Assembly (NCBI GenBank): GCA_002480525.1
Contig: DLCH01000076.1
Coordinates: forward strand, 86,508 to 138,716
DNA from: Gammaproteobacteria bacterium UBA7803
GTDB taxonomy: Bacteria > Pseudomonadota > Gammaproteobacteria > Pseudomonadales > Azotimanducaceae
DNA length: 52,209 nt
Direction of reading: 5' to 3'
The notes below the pieces were generated by a model. That model saw nothing but the letters and a program-made list of their open reading frames with translations, ran no database searches and was not told where the DNA came from. The first letter of the stretch is position 1. Every line of letters begins with the position of its first letter. Below, piece after piece: positions 33,010 to 41,230 of the stretch. A program made the translations under genes and the position numbers.

Positions 33010-34926
33010 ATGACCTCCGTCCGCCTGCTCGTCCTGTGCCTGCTGGTGTCCCTCGGCAGCGCCGTCCACGCTGCACCGGCGGCCGATGGCGACGCCGAGT
33101 CCCTGCGCATCGTCGACTGTGCGCTGCCCGGGCAGATCCGCCAGCTCGGCCGCGCCACCACCTACGTCGCGCCGCGGCGGCCGATGCGGACCACCGCCCG
33201 GGACTGCCGCATCCGCGGCGGCGAGTACGTGGTACGGGACCGGGCCACGCTGAAATCGTCCCTGGCCGTGTGGCTGGAAGCGGCCCGCGCCGGCGACCCG
33301 GACGCGCAGACCATCGTCGGCGAGCTGTTCGAGCGCGGCGCCGGCGGCGCGCCGGACTTCGCCGCGGCGGCCCTGTGGTATCGCCGGGCCGCCGAGTCCG
33401 GCCACGCCAGGGCCCAGGTCAATCTCGGCCATCTCTACGAGCAGGGCCACGGCGTGCCGGCGGACCCGGCCGAGGCCCTCGCCTGGTACCGGCGGGCCGC
33501 CGGGTTGCCCGCCGCCATCGAACTCGACACCGCGCCCGACGTGGCGCCGGTGGAGGCCGCCCGGGAGCAGACGGAACGCCGGCTGCGGGACCGCATCGCC
33601 GAACTGGAGAGCCGCATCGGGGAGCTGCGCCGGGACGCCGAACGGGACCGCCGCGCCCTGGCGACCGCCGCGGCGGCGGACGCCGAGGCCGCCGGGCTCC
33701 GGCAGCGCCTCGAGGACACTCAGGCGGCACTGGCGGCCCGGGAAGCGGAGCTCGCCAGCCAGACCGAGCGGATCCAGGCGCTGAGCGCCCGTTCCGCACC
33801 TGCGGCGGCGCCGGTGGCGGCCGAGCCCGCCGCGCTCAGCGCGGGCCTGCTGGCCGGGCCGGAGATCGCCCTGATCGAGCCCGACATCGGCGCGACCCGC
33901 GGGCTGGTGAAGGTCAGCGTGCCGGCCACCGGCCCGTCCCAGCGGGTGATCGGCCGCATCACCGCGCCTGCCGGCGTGCTGTCGGCGTCCGTCAACGGGC
34001 AGGCCGTGGCGGTGAACCCGGCCGGCGTGTTCCTGGCCGACGTGTCCGTGGCCGGCGCCAGCGACGTCACGGTGACCGCCATAGACCGGCAGGGCAAACG
34101 CGCGGACGTGTCGTTCGCGGTCGCCCGGTCCGCCGCGCCCGCACCCGCGCGCCCGGAGCGGGCGCCGCGCCTGGAGCTGCCGGGGACCGACTACGCCCTG
34201 CTCATCGGCAACGACGACTACCGTCATCTGCCGGCGCTGGAAACTCCGATCGCCGACGTCGACCGCATCGAGGCGGTGCTGAGCGGGCGCTACGGGTTCC
34301 GGGTCCGCACCCTGCGCAACGCCACCCGCTACGACACCCTGTCGGCGCTCAACGACCTGCGCGAACGGGTCACCTCCGAGGACCGGGTGATCGTCTACTA
34401 CGCCGGCCACGGGGAGCTCGACCAGACCAACATGCGCGGCCACTGGCTGCCGGTGGACGCCGAGCCCGACAACACGGCGAACTGGCTGTCGAACGTGGAC
34501 GTCACCGACATCCTCAACGTCATCCGGGCCCGGCAGATTCTGCTGGTCGTCGACTCCTGCTACTCCGGCACCCTCACCCGCTCGAGCCTCACCCGCCTCG
34601 AGGTGGGGCTGACGCCGGAGGAGCGCGCCACCTGGCTGGAGCTCATGGCGCGCAAGCGCGCCCGGGTGGTGCTCACCTCCGGCGGGCTCGCGCCCGTGCT
34701 GGACTTCGGCGGCGGCGACCACTCGGTGTTCGCCCGCAGCTTCATCGAGGCCCTGGAAGGCAACGACGAGCTGCTGCTCGGCCGATCGCTGTACCAGGCC
34801 GTCGCCGCCCGGGTCGCCCACGCCGCCGCCGGCTACGATTTCGAGCAGATTCCCCAGTACGCCCCCATCGCCGGCGCGGGGCACGAATCCGGCGACTTCA
34901 TCCTGCAGCCCGCCGCCGTGCGCTGA
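33010..34926 (+). CDS. Exported caspase-family (peptidase C14) protein with Sel1 repeats
   Basis: A 638-residue protein. Signal peptide: SVRLLVLCLLVSLGSAVHA. Sel1-like repeats follow (about 85-165: AAALWYRRAAESGHARAQVN), then a coiled coil (about 180-260), an Ig-like beta domain (about 280-370), and a C-terminal caspase fold (about 395-630). The caspase domain has GTDYALLIGNDDYRHL, the catalytic His467 in YYAGHGE and catalytic Cys517 in VDSCYSGTL, so the dyad is intact. A protease cleaving after a basic or acidic residue is expected, but specificity cannot be read. It lies ten bases after the DUF4384 gene. Periplasmic location of a caspase-fold protease is notable. Confidence 0.88.
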   Translation: MTSVRLLVLCLLVSLGSAVHAAPAADGDAESLRIVDCALPGQIRQLGRATTYVAPRRPMRTTARDCRIRGGEYVVRDRATLKSSLAVWLEAARAGDPDAQTIVGELFERGAGGAPDFAAAALWYRRAAESGHARAQVNLGHLYEQGHGVPADPAEALAWYRRAAGLPAAIELDTAPDVAPVEAAREQTERRLRDRIAELESRIGELRRDAERDRRALATAAAADAEAAGLRQRLEDTQAALAAREAELASQTERIQALSARSAPAAAPVAAEPAALSAGLLAGPEIALIEPDIGATRGLVKVSVPATGPSQRVIGRITAPAGVLSASVNGQAVAVNPAGVFLADVSVAGASDVTVTAIDRQGKRADVSFAVARSAAPAPARPERAPRLELPGTDYALLIGNDDYRHLPALETPIADVDRIEAVLSGRYGFRVRTLRNATRYDTLSALNDLRERVTSEDRVIVYYAGHGELDQTNMRGHWLPVDAEPDNTANWLSNVDVTDILNVIRARQILLVVDSCYSGTLTRSSLTRLEVGLTPEERATWLELMARKRARVVLTSGGLAPVLDFGGGDHSVFARSFIEALEGNDELLLGRSLYQAVAARVAHAAAGYDFEQIPQYAPIAGAGHESGDFILQPAAVR

Positions 34927-34949
34927 CGTGTCATCGCGCCCGGGATGGT

Positions 34950-34955
34950 TATAAT
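34950..34955 (+). promoter_or_regulatory. Consensus -10 box (TATAAT) upstream of the response regulator
   Basis: A perfect TATAAT, with a weak -35-like GTGTCA sixteen bases upstream. Transcription would begin near the ATG itself, implying a leaderless mRNA or use of the internal ATG. Confidence 0.4.
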
Positions 34956-34961
34956 CCAACG

Positions 34962-35636
34962 ATGAGGGAGGAAATGGCGCCGATTCCGGTGCTCGTCATC
35001 GAGGACGATCCGATGACCCGGGAACCCCTGATCGACAAGATCGAGCAGGACCCGGGGCTGCGCGTGTGCGGCGCCGCCGGAGACCTGCGCAGCGGCCGGC
35101 AGCTCATCGCCGCCGGGGAAGCCCGGGTCGCGCTGATGGACCTCGGACTGCCCGACGGCGACGGCACCGAGCTGATACTGGAAGCCACGGCGCGCACGCC
35201 GCCGATGGAGGTCATGGTCATCACCGTGTTCGGCGACGAGCGCCACGTGGTCCGCGCCATCGAGGCGGGGGCCACCGGCTATCTGCTGAAGGACGCGGAG
35301 GCGGATTCCATCGCCCGCTCCATTCACGACCTGCTGGCCGGCGGATCACCGATCAGCACTTCCATCGCGCGCTACCTGCTGCGGCGCTTCCGCCGCGAGC
35401 AGTCCGCCGGCGCCGGCGAGCCCGCCGCGCATCTCACGCCCCGGGAGATCGAAGTGCTCGAGGTCGTCAGCCGGGGCTACAGCAACGCCGAGATCGGCCG
35501 CCTGCTCGAACTGTCCCTGCACACCGTCAACTCCCACATCAAGAACATCTACCGCAAGCTGGCCGTGCGCTCGCGCAGCGAAGCCGTGTTCGAGGCCGTG
35601 CAGCAGGGCCTCATCCACATCGACAAGGGGCCCTGA
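34962..35636 (+). CDS. LuxR/NarL-type response regulator
   Basis: A 224-residue protein. The receiver domain shows VLVIEDDPMTREPL, phospho-acceptor Asp60 in ALMDLGLPDGDG and the conserved Lys in YLLKDAE. The C-terminal LuxR-type HTH reads LTPREIEVLEVVSRGYSNAE with HTVNSHIKNIYRKLAVRSRS. It is the partner of the histidine kinase 25 bases downstream. A TATAAT hexamer 6 bases before the ATG suggests its own promoter and a leaderless or very short 5' end, so the pair may be expressed apart from the genes upstream. Second in-frame ATG at 34974. Confidence 0.93.
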   Translation: MREEMAPIPVLVIEDDPMTREPLIDKIEQDPGLRVCGAAGDLRSGRQLIAAGEARVALMDLGLPDGDGTELILEATARTPPMEVMVITVFGDERHVVRAIEAGATGYLLKDAEADSIARSIHDLLAGGSPISTSIARYLLRRFRREQSAGAGEPAAHLTPREIEVLEVVSRGYSNAEIGRLLELSLHTVNSHIKNIYRKLAVRSRSEAVFEAVQQGLIHIDKGP

Positions 35637-35661
35637 CGGCGGCGCAGGGATCGGGAGGGAT

Positions 35662-37539
35662 ATGCAGCGCACCTGGTTTCCGCTGGCGTTCTGGCCCGGC
35701 GCCCTGCTGGTCGCGCTGATCCTCTGGTACGTTCTGGAAACCCTCTACCGCCTGCCGCCGCCGGGCGACGCGCTGCAGATCGAGCAGGTCGAGCGGCTGG
35801 TGGGGCACGCGGCCGCGCCGGCCGGCCTGGCTGCCGCGGGCTGGCAACCCGTGCGGCTTCCCGAGGACTGGCTGCACGACGGCATCGACGGCACCGAGGT
35901 CTGGTACCGGGCCCGTATCGACCTCGACGTTCCGCCCAACCGGCTGTGGGCCATCCTGCTGCCCGGGGTCAATCTCGCCGCCGCCGTCTATTTCAACGGC
36001 GAGCTGATCGGCGCGAGCCAGCATCTCGAGGAACCGCTCTCCCAGGACTGGAACCGGCCGCTGCTGTTCACCATACCCAACGGCCACCTGCGCCCCGGCG
36101 CCAACGACCTGCACGTGCGGGTGCTGAGCTATCCGTCCGGGCACGGGTTCATGGCACCGGTGTACCTCGGCCCGGAGGAACTGCTGCGGCCGAGCTTCCA
36201 GGACCGCACCTTCGTGCAGATTCAGCTCTCCCGCTTCATCACCATGGGCACCGCGTTCATGAGCGTGTTCCTCGGGCTGATCTGGTGGCTGCGGCGCTCG
36301 GAGGCGGTGTACGGATGGCTGGCGCTGAGCACCCTGTTCTGGAGCGCCCATTCCCTCAAGTACCACGTGTCGTCGATCCCGGTGACCAGCTTCGAGTGGG
36401 CCGGCCTGCTGTTTCTGACGGCCGTGGGATTCTCGACCGCGGTCAGTATGTTCATGATCCGCTTCACCGAAGTCCGGCGCCCGTGGATGGAGCGCCTGCT
36501 GCTCGGCCATGCCGCGCTGGCCATCGTCGTGCTGCTCGTCCTCACCCTGCTCGGCACGGACGTGATGTACACCGCGGCCCAGTGGTTCGTGTCGGTCGCC
36601 ATTCTGCTGGCCGGCATCAACTTCGTGCGCATGGCGGCCCGGATACGGCATCTGAGCGAGACCGACTTCTACCTGGTCGGTGCCGCCGTGCTGATCGTGC
36701 TGGTCGTCGGCGTCCGCGACTGGGTGCTCATCCTCGGGTTCATGGAGCGTTCCCGCGGGCAGTACACCCAGTACGCGATCCCCCTGCTGCTCGGCGTGCT
36801 CGGCCTGGTGCTGGTCAACCGCTTCGTCCAGGCGCTGCGCGCCAACGAGCGTTTCACCGAGGAGCTGACCGCCACCGTGGACGCCAAGACCCGGGAACTC
36901 GAACGCCGCCACGCCGAGATCCGCGAGCTCGAGCGGGAACGCGCCCTGGCCGAGGAGCGGGAGCGGCTCATGCGGGACATGCACGACGGCGCCGGCGGCC
37001 ACCTGGTGTCCTCCATGGCCCTGCTGAGAGCCAAGGGCCTGGACGATCCGGACGTCACCCGCGCCCTGCGCGAGGCGCTCACCGATCTGCGGCTGATGAT
37101 CGATTCCCTCGACCCCGTGGACGACGACCTGAACACGGTGCTCGGCATGCTGCGCGACCGGATGCAGCAGCCGCTGGCAGCGAGCGGCCTCAGCGCCGAC
37201 TGGCGGCTGGAACCGCTGCCGCCGCTGCGCGAGCTGCGGCCGGAGCAGGTGCTGCAGATTCTGCGCATCCTGCAGGAGGCCCTGACCAACGTCATCCGTC
37301 ACGCCGGCGCCGCTCGCGTGACGGTCACCGCCGAGTACGACCGCGAGCGCAACCTCGCCAGAATCTGCGTCGGCGACGACGGTCGCGGCCTCGGCGACGG
37401 CAGCCGGCGCGGCCGCGGCCTGACCAACATGGCGACCCGGGCCGAGCGGCTCGGCGGCCGCCTCAACCTGGAGGACGCCGGACCCGGCACGCGGGTGTGC
37501 CTGGAGATTCCCTACGCGGCGGACACCGACCGGGCCTGA
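35662..37539 (+). CDS. 7TM-type sensor histidine kinase (HisKA_3)
   Basis: A 625-residue inner-membrane kinase. One N-terminal TM helix precedes a periplasmic 7TMR-DISM-like beta domain (about 60-190: DWLHDGIDGTEVWYRARIDL, VYFNGELIGASQH). About seven TM helices follow (about 195-395), then a coiled coil. The HisKA_3 dimerisation motif is RDMHDGAGGHLVS with His441, and the ATPase domain shows EALTNVIRHAGA and GDDGRGLG. It belongs to the NarX/DesK class and pairs with the LuxR-type regulator just upstream. It could sense a ligand released or presented by the caspase cluster. Confidence 0.92.
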   Translation: MQRTWFPLAFWPGALLVALILWYVLETLYRLPPPGDALQIEQVERLVGHAAAPAGLAAAGWQPVRLPEDWLHDGIDGTEVWYRARIDLDVPPNRLWAILLPGVNLAAAVYFNGELIGASQHLEEPLSQDWNRPLLFTIPNGHLRPGANDLHVRVLSYPSGHGFMAPVYLGPEELLRPSFQDRTFVQIQLSRFITMGTAFMSVFLGLIWWLRRSEAVYGWLALSTLFWSAHSLKYHVSSIPVTSFEWAGLLFLTAVGFSTAVSMFMIRFTEVRRPWMERLLLGHAALAIVVLLVLTLLGTDVMYTAAQWFVSVAILLAGINFVRMAARIRHLSETDFYLVGAAVLIVLVVGVRDWVLILGFMERSRGQYTQYAIPLLLGVLGLVLVNRFVQALRANERFTEELTATVDAKTRELERRHAEIRELERERALAEERERLMRDMHDGAGGHLVSSMALLRAKGLDDPDVTRALREALTDLRLMIDSLDPVDDDLNTVLGMLRDRMQQPLAASGLSADWRLEPLPPLRELRPEQVLQILRILQEALTNVIRHAGAARVTVTAEYDRERNLARICVGDDGRGLGDGSRRGRGLTNMATRAERLGGRLNLEDAGPGTRVCLEIPYAADTDRA

Positions 37540-37548
37540 CGGGCGCGA

Positions 37549-40452
37549 TCAGCGGCGCCGCGGATCGCGCGGCGCCGCCGCTTCCTCCTTGCCGGACACC
37601 GGGTCCTCCGGCGCCGGCTTGCGCACCGGCGGCGGCGCCCGACGGGGATCGGGCGTCCCGGCATCGGGTGCGGGCGACCTGGGAGCGGGCGAACTGGTTG
37701 CGGGCGACGTCGGCGCCGGCGTCGCCGGCTGGCGGGCCGCAGGCGTCATGGCCGGCGCGGCTCGCCCCACGGGGGTCCGCTCGCTCCGTGCCGGCGCCTT
37801 GTCGACTGGCCGGGACGTCGCCGGCGGGTTGCGGCGCACCGGACCGGCCTGCACCCGCGGCGCCGGCGCGCGCTGCATGCCCGCGGCGGGGCCAGGCTGA
37901 GCCGGCGCCAGCGACGCCACGCTGTACGCCGACTGGTCGCTGGGCGGATAGCTCTCGCCCTCGAAGCAACCGAGCCCGGCATAGTGGCCGGCGGCGTTCT
38001 CGTGCTCGAGCTTGGCGCACACGGCCGTGGACAGCGGGCCGCGGAACAGGCCGTAGAACACCTGGCCCCGCAGCGCCGGATCGAGCCACAGGCGGAAACC
38101 GTGCTTGCCCGACAGCCATCCCGCGTGCGCCGGCGACGCCTCGGCGGCCGCATCCTTGGGACAGGACTCGGGGCCGTAGTTGCCGTCGGCGGGATAGCCG
38201 AAACGCCGGCACTCCGCGTCCGCGATGTTGTGGCCCGCGCCGCCGAACACCCGGCGCGGCAGCGGCGGCGCCACCGGCTGCCACTGGTGGTTGCCGTCGA
38301 TGCTGCGGATCGCGCCGATCAGGGCGCTGCCCGGAGGGGCTCCGTCCGGATAGGCGGGCTGACCGTCCGGATACGCCGTGCCCGTCACGCCGAAGCCGCC
38401 GGCCAGCGCGTTCAGGCCCACGCCGTCGAGCAGCGCCAGCCGGGACATCTGCAGGGCGTTGCGCACCGGCACGAAGTCGAGCATGTCCGCGACGCTGTCC
38501 ACCTGCACCGGCGGCAGGCCGTCGGCGCGCAGCATCTCCGAGACGCTGCGCGGGCCGCTGGCGGGATAGACCGGCAGGTTCGCGTTGGAGTCGTCGTGGA
38601 GGAACTCCGCATTCAGGTCCTCGGGCGTCGGATGCTTGTCCCACATGGCGGCCATGAAGCTGGCCGTGCCGGGAACGAGCTGCACCGGCGCGCCGTCAGA
38701 CAGCGGCCCCAGCGCCTGTCCGATCATGTGCCCGGCCAGGGGGATGCCGTCCCGAACCCGCTCGTGGAGCTGCGCCTCGAAGCTCTCGATCTGCTGCTTC
38801 AGGCCCTGCAGGCCCAGCAGGTCGAAGGGCGCGTTGTTCTTCAGCAGCGTCAGGTTCTGGCGGGCGTGGCTGTAGGCCGACAGGCCCTGCTGACAGGCTT
38901 CCGCGGCCATCCCGGGCGGAACCGGCATGGCCGGCATGCCGAACAGCGGCCCCCAGCAGGCGGCCCATTCCTTGAGCGGCCAGGTCACGTTGGCGCCCTT
39001 GCGGAACCGTCCCCCGGAGCCCCGCATGATCTCCCGGGCGGTCTCCTCGAAGGCCCGCACGTAGGCGTCCACCGCGGTCTCGATGTTGGCCCGCCAGCCG
39101 TCGATACCCTGATCCACCGCCTGCCAGGCCAGGTTTCTGGCGTCCCGGGCCGCCTGCTCGGCGGCACGCTGGAGATCCAGGGCCTCGGCGGCCGCCAATA
39201 GATCCTCCGCCATGTCCTGAGTGTGCCGGGCCGCCTGCTCGTAGGCGTCAACCGCGTCCTGCAGGGCCTTGTCGGCATTGCTCGCCGCGGTTCTGGCCTG
39301 AACGTAGGCGGTGCGCATGGGCGGCGGCAGATAGCCGAGAAAATTCTCGATGGTCGCTTCCGTGGCCTGGGCCACGCCGGTGCTCTGGAGGAAGTCCAGC
39401 ACGTCGCCCACCATGGCGGCGAAGTCACTGCCGGCCTCCACCAGCGCGGACTCCGCGTTCTGCTTGGCCGTGAGCGCCAGCGCCGCGGCCGTCTCGGCAC
39501 CGCTCTTGGCCTGGTCCGCCGCCCGCCAGGCCGCGTCGGCCTCGAGCACCGCGGCGCTGGCCTGATTCAGGAGCTGATCCAGGCCCTGGCGGGCCTGCTG
39601 CCAGCCCTGTTCGGTCCGGACCGCGGTGTCCCAGACCAGCCACATGGCGTAGACGTGCTGTCCGCCCGGCGTGCGGGCGTACTGATTGGCGGCCGCCGCG
39701 TTCAGGATCAGCGTGTTGCGGACGAAACGCGTGGGCGCCGCGTGGGCGGCCAGGTTGTCGGCCGGCGCGCGCTGCCTGAGCTGCTCGACGGGCGCGGCCG
39801 GCCCGCGCCGCCCGGCGGGCTGCGGCGCGACGGGCACGACGTAGTCGGGATGCCGGTCACGGATGAAGGTCTCGAGCACCGTGTGGCGCGCCGCGATCTC
39901 CTGATTCTCGACGATCGAGAACAGATCCCCGGTGTACACGTTCACGTAGGAGTGCGCCCAGGTGTCCATGGCGGCATGCAGCAGATAGCCGTATGCGAAC
40001 GCCAGCTCCGGCGTCGGCCCCGGCCGCACGCCGCTGGCGGCATCGAGCACGTGGGCCAGCCAGTCGTCGGTCTGCCAGCCGCGCGCCGTGCCGGTGATCG
40101 GACGGCCGAGAATCGCCGACAGCGACGCCACCTCGGTGGGCACGCTGTCCGGGTCCGCCGAGAATCTCGGCGGCAGACCGGGATGGGTCGTCATCTGCCC
40201 GGCCACCAGGTCCGGATACAGGTCGGCGCCGAGCACACCGATGCGGAAGGCGTCCGGGTAGCGCGAGATCGACTGCCACACGCGCTCCTGCAGCGGCACC
40301 GCAGGGCCGCCGTCGAAGCGGACCTGACCCTGGCCGATCTCGGCCAGCAGGTGGTCGGCGAGCCAGAGGTGGGTGTCGATCTTGAAGGCCTGCGCCGCGC
40401 CGGCGCCAAGCAGCAGCGCGGCGGCGACCAGGTTCCGCAACGGATGAGCCAT
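37549..40452 (-). CDS. Large exported zinc-dependent phospholipase C-like protein
   Basis: A 967-residue protein. The signal peptide ends near QAF (LVAAALLLGAGAAQA). The N-terminal 200 residues carry features of the zn_dep_PLPC superfamily: KIDTHLWLADHLL, LGADLYPDLVAGQM and GYLLHAAMDTWAHSYVNVY, whose His/Asp residues could hold zinc. A long helical, Ala/Gln/Glu-rich coiled-coil region (about 270-490) follows, then a region of unknown fold with a Cys-rich part, and a C-terminal Pro/Ala/Thr-rich tail of about 120 residues. It is much longer than standard phospholipase C. It is convergent with the caspase-cluster kinase. Start chosen at the ATG before the signal peptide, 60 bases inside the longest frame. 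Confidence 0.7.
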   Translation of the reverse strand: MAHPLRNLVAAALLLGAGAAQAFKIDTHLWLADHLLAEIGQGQVRFDGGPAVPLQERVWQSISRYPDAFRIGVLGADLYPDLVAGQMTTHPGLPPRFSADPDSVPTEVASLSAILGRPITGTARGWQTDDWLAHVLDAASGVRPGPTPELAFAYGYLLHAAMDTWAHSYVNVYTGDLFSIVENQEIAARHTVLETFIRDRHPDYVVPVAPQPAGRRGPAAPVEQLRQRAPADNLAAHAAPTRFVRNTLILNAAAANQYARTPGGQHVYAMWLVWDTAVRTEQGWQQARQGLDQLLNQASAAVLEADAAWRAADQAKSGAETAAALALTAKQNAESALVEAGSDFAAMVGDVLDFLQSTGVAQATEATIENFLGYLPPPMRTAYVQARTAASNADKALQDAVDAYEQAARHTQDMAEDLLAAAEALDLQRAAEQAARDARNLAWQAVDQGIDGWRANIETAVDAYVRAFEETAREIMRGSGGRFRKGANVTWPLKEWAACWGPLFGMPAMPVPPGMAAEACQQGLSAYSHARQNLTLLKNNAPFDLLGLQGLKQQIESFEAQLHERVRDGIPLAGHMIGQALGPLSDGAPVQLVPGTASFMAAMWDKHPTPEDLNAEFLHDDSNANLPVYPASGPRSVSEMLRADGLPPVQVDSVADMLDFVPVRNALQMSRLALLDGVGLNALAGGFGVTGTAYPDGQPAYPDGAPPGSALIGAIRSIDGNHQWQPVAPPLPRRVFGGAGHNIADAECRRFGYPADGNYGPESCPKDAAAEASPAHAGWLSGKHGFRLWLDPALRGQVFYGLFRGPLSTAVCAKLEHENAAGHYAGLGCFEGESYPPSDQSAYSVASLAPAQPGPAAGMQRAPAPRVQAGPVRRNPPATSRPVDKAPARSERTPVGRAAPAMTPAARQPATPAPTSPATSSPAPRSPAPDAGTPDPRRAPPPVRKPAPEDPVSGKEEAAAPRDPRRR

Positions 40453-40539
40453 GACGTCGTCCCCTTCCACAGATGAGGGACGACGGTAGCGGCGGGGGCG
40501 ATCCGGCGGCATCCCCCGAACGAGGGATGCCGGTGCGCG

Positions 40540-40791
40540 TCAGCGCCAGGGCATCCGGTCGATGTTCACCACCTCGACGTCGGCGCAGTCGAGGTTGGGC
40601 GGCAGCGCCTGGGCCTGCTGCAGATAGGCCATGGTGTCCACGAACAGGGCGGCCTCGGCTTCGGCCGCGCGGCGGGATCCGAAGGGGCCGCGCCGTCCCT
40701 CCCGGGTGCGGACGTACCAGCGGTCGTCCTCGCACTCGATCCGGTCGGGTTTGCGCGGGTAGTCGGTGAAGGTGTCATCGGTTCTTCTCAT
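40540..40791 (-). CDS. DUF6316-like small protein
   Basis: An 83-residue soluble protein starting MRRTDDTFTDYPRKPDRIEC. The core DDRWYVRTREGRRGPFGSRR resembles DUF6316-type small proteins of gammaproteobacteria, of unknown function. The start is chosen at the Met before RRTDDTF rather than an in-frame ATG 81 bases upstream, which would run into the Fur-box region. The end lies 87 bases from the phospholipase-like gene start, on the same strand. Confidence 0.6.
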   Translation of the reverse strand: MRRTDDTFTDYPRKPDRIECEDDRWYVRTREGRRGPFGSRRAAEAEAALFVDTMAYLQQAQALPPNLDCADVEVVNIDRMPWR

Positions 40792-40879
40792 GGGGTCATT
40801 GTCGCGCCCCGCCCCCGGCCGGGTACGCCGGACTTCCGCAGGAATGTTGAGCGGAATGTGAGTTGACGCCACCCTCTTA

Positions 40880-40898
40880 AATGAGAATAATTCTCATT
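40880..40898 (+). promoter_or_regulatory. fur box: Fur box
   Basis: AATGAGAAT-A-ATTCTCATT is a perfect 19-base inverted repeat matching the Fur-box consensus (GATAATGATAATCATTATC type; also GAGAAT dyad form). It lies 26 bases before the small membrane-protein ATG, which also has a GGGAGG ribosome-binding site. Iron-repressed expression is therefore expected for the plus-strand gene; the minus-strand DUF6316-like gene could also be affected. Confidence 0.75.
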
Positions 40899-40923
40899 AC
40901 TATTTGAAGCCAGGGAGGACGCC

Positions 40924-41121
40924 ATGTCAGCCACCCATCCGGACCGGGTCGCCGCCAGCCCTTCCCGACTGACGGCCCGTCTCGACCTGGCGGCCGGCCG
41001 CGAGCTCGCCCTGCGCCGGCGCCGCCGCCGCGTCGCGACCGGAATTCTGTGCGCGCTCGGCACCGCGGCCTTCCTCGGCCTGTATGCCCTGAGCTGGGTC
41101 GTCGTCCTGAATCTCGGCTGA
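40924..41121 (+). CDS. Small single-TM membrane protein under a Fur box
   Basis: A 65-residue protein. An Arg-rich N-terminal part (RELALRRRRRRVATG) precedes one transmembrane helix (ILCALGTAAFLGLYALSWVV). The Arg cluster predicts an inside N-terminus. AGGGAGGA lies about seven bases before the ATG. No family was recognised. Iron regulation through the upstream Fur box is inferred; a role in iron uptake or storage is possible. Confidence 0.7.
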   Translation: MSATHPDRVAASPSRLTARLDLAAGRELALRRRRRRVATGILCALGTAAFLGLYALSWVVVLNLG

Positions 41122-41230
41122 CCGCCTCCTCGGACGGGGCGTCCGTCGTTACAATCCGGGCAGGGGGGGATTCACGGAGCGGCCGGGACGCGCCGCACCG
41201 GGGTCTCCGGAACGACGGCGGAGACGCATC

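Noticed and set aside
32974..34959. 661-residue minus-strand frame antisense to the caspase gene
   Set aside because: No domain; caspase motifs on the plus strand are decisive.
35611..37302. 563-residue minus-strand frame antisense to the 7TM kinase
   Set aside because: Shadow frame of low complexity; kinase motifs lie on the plus strand.
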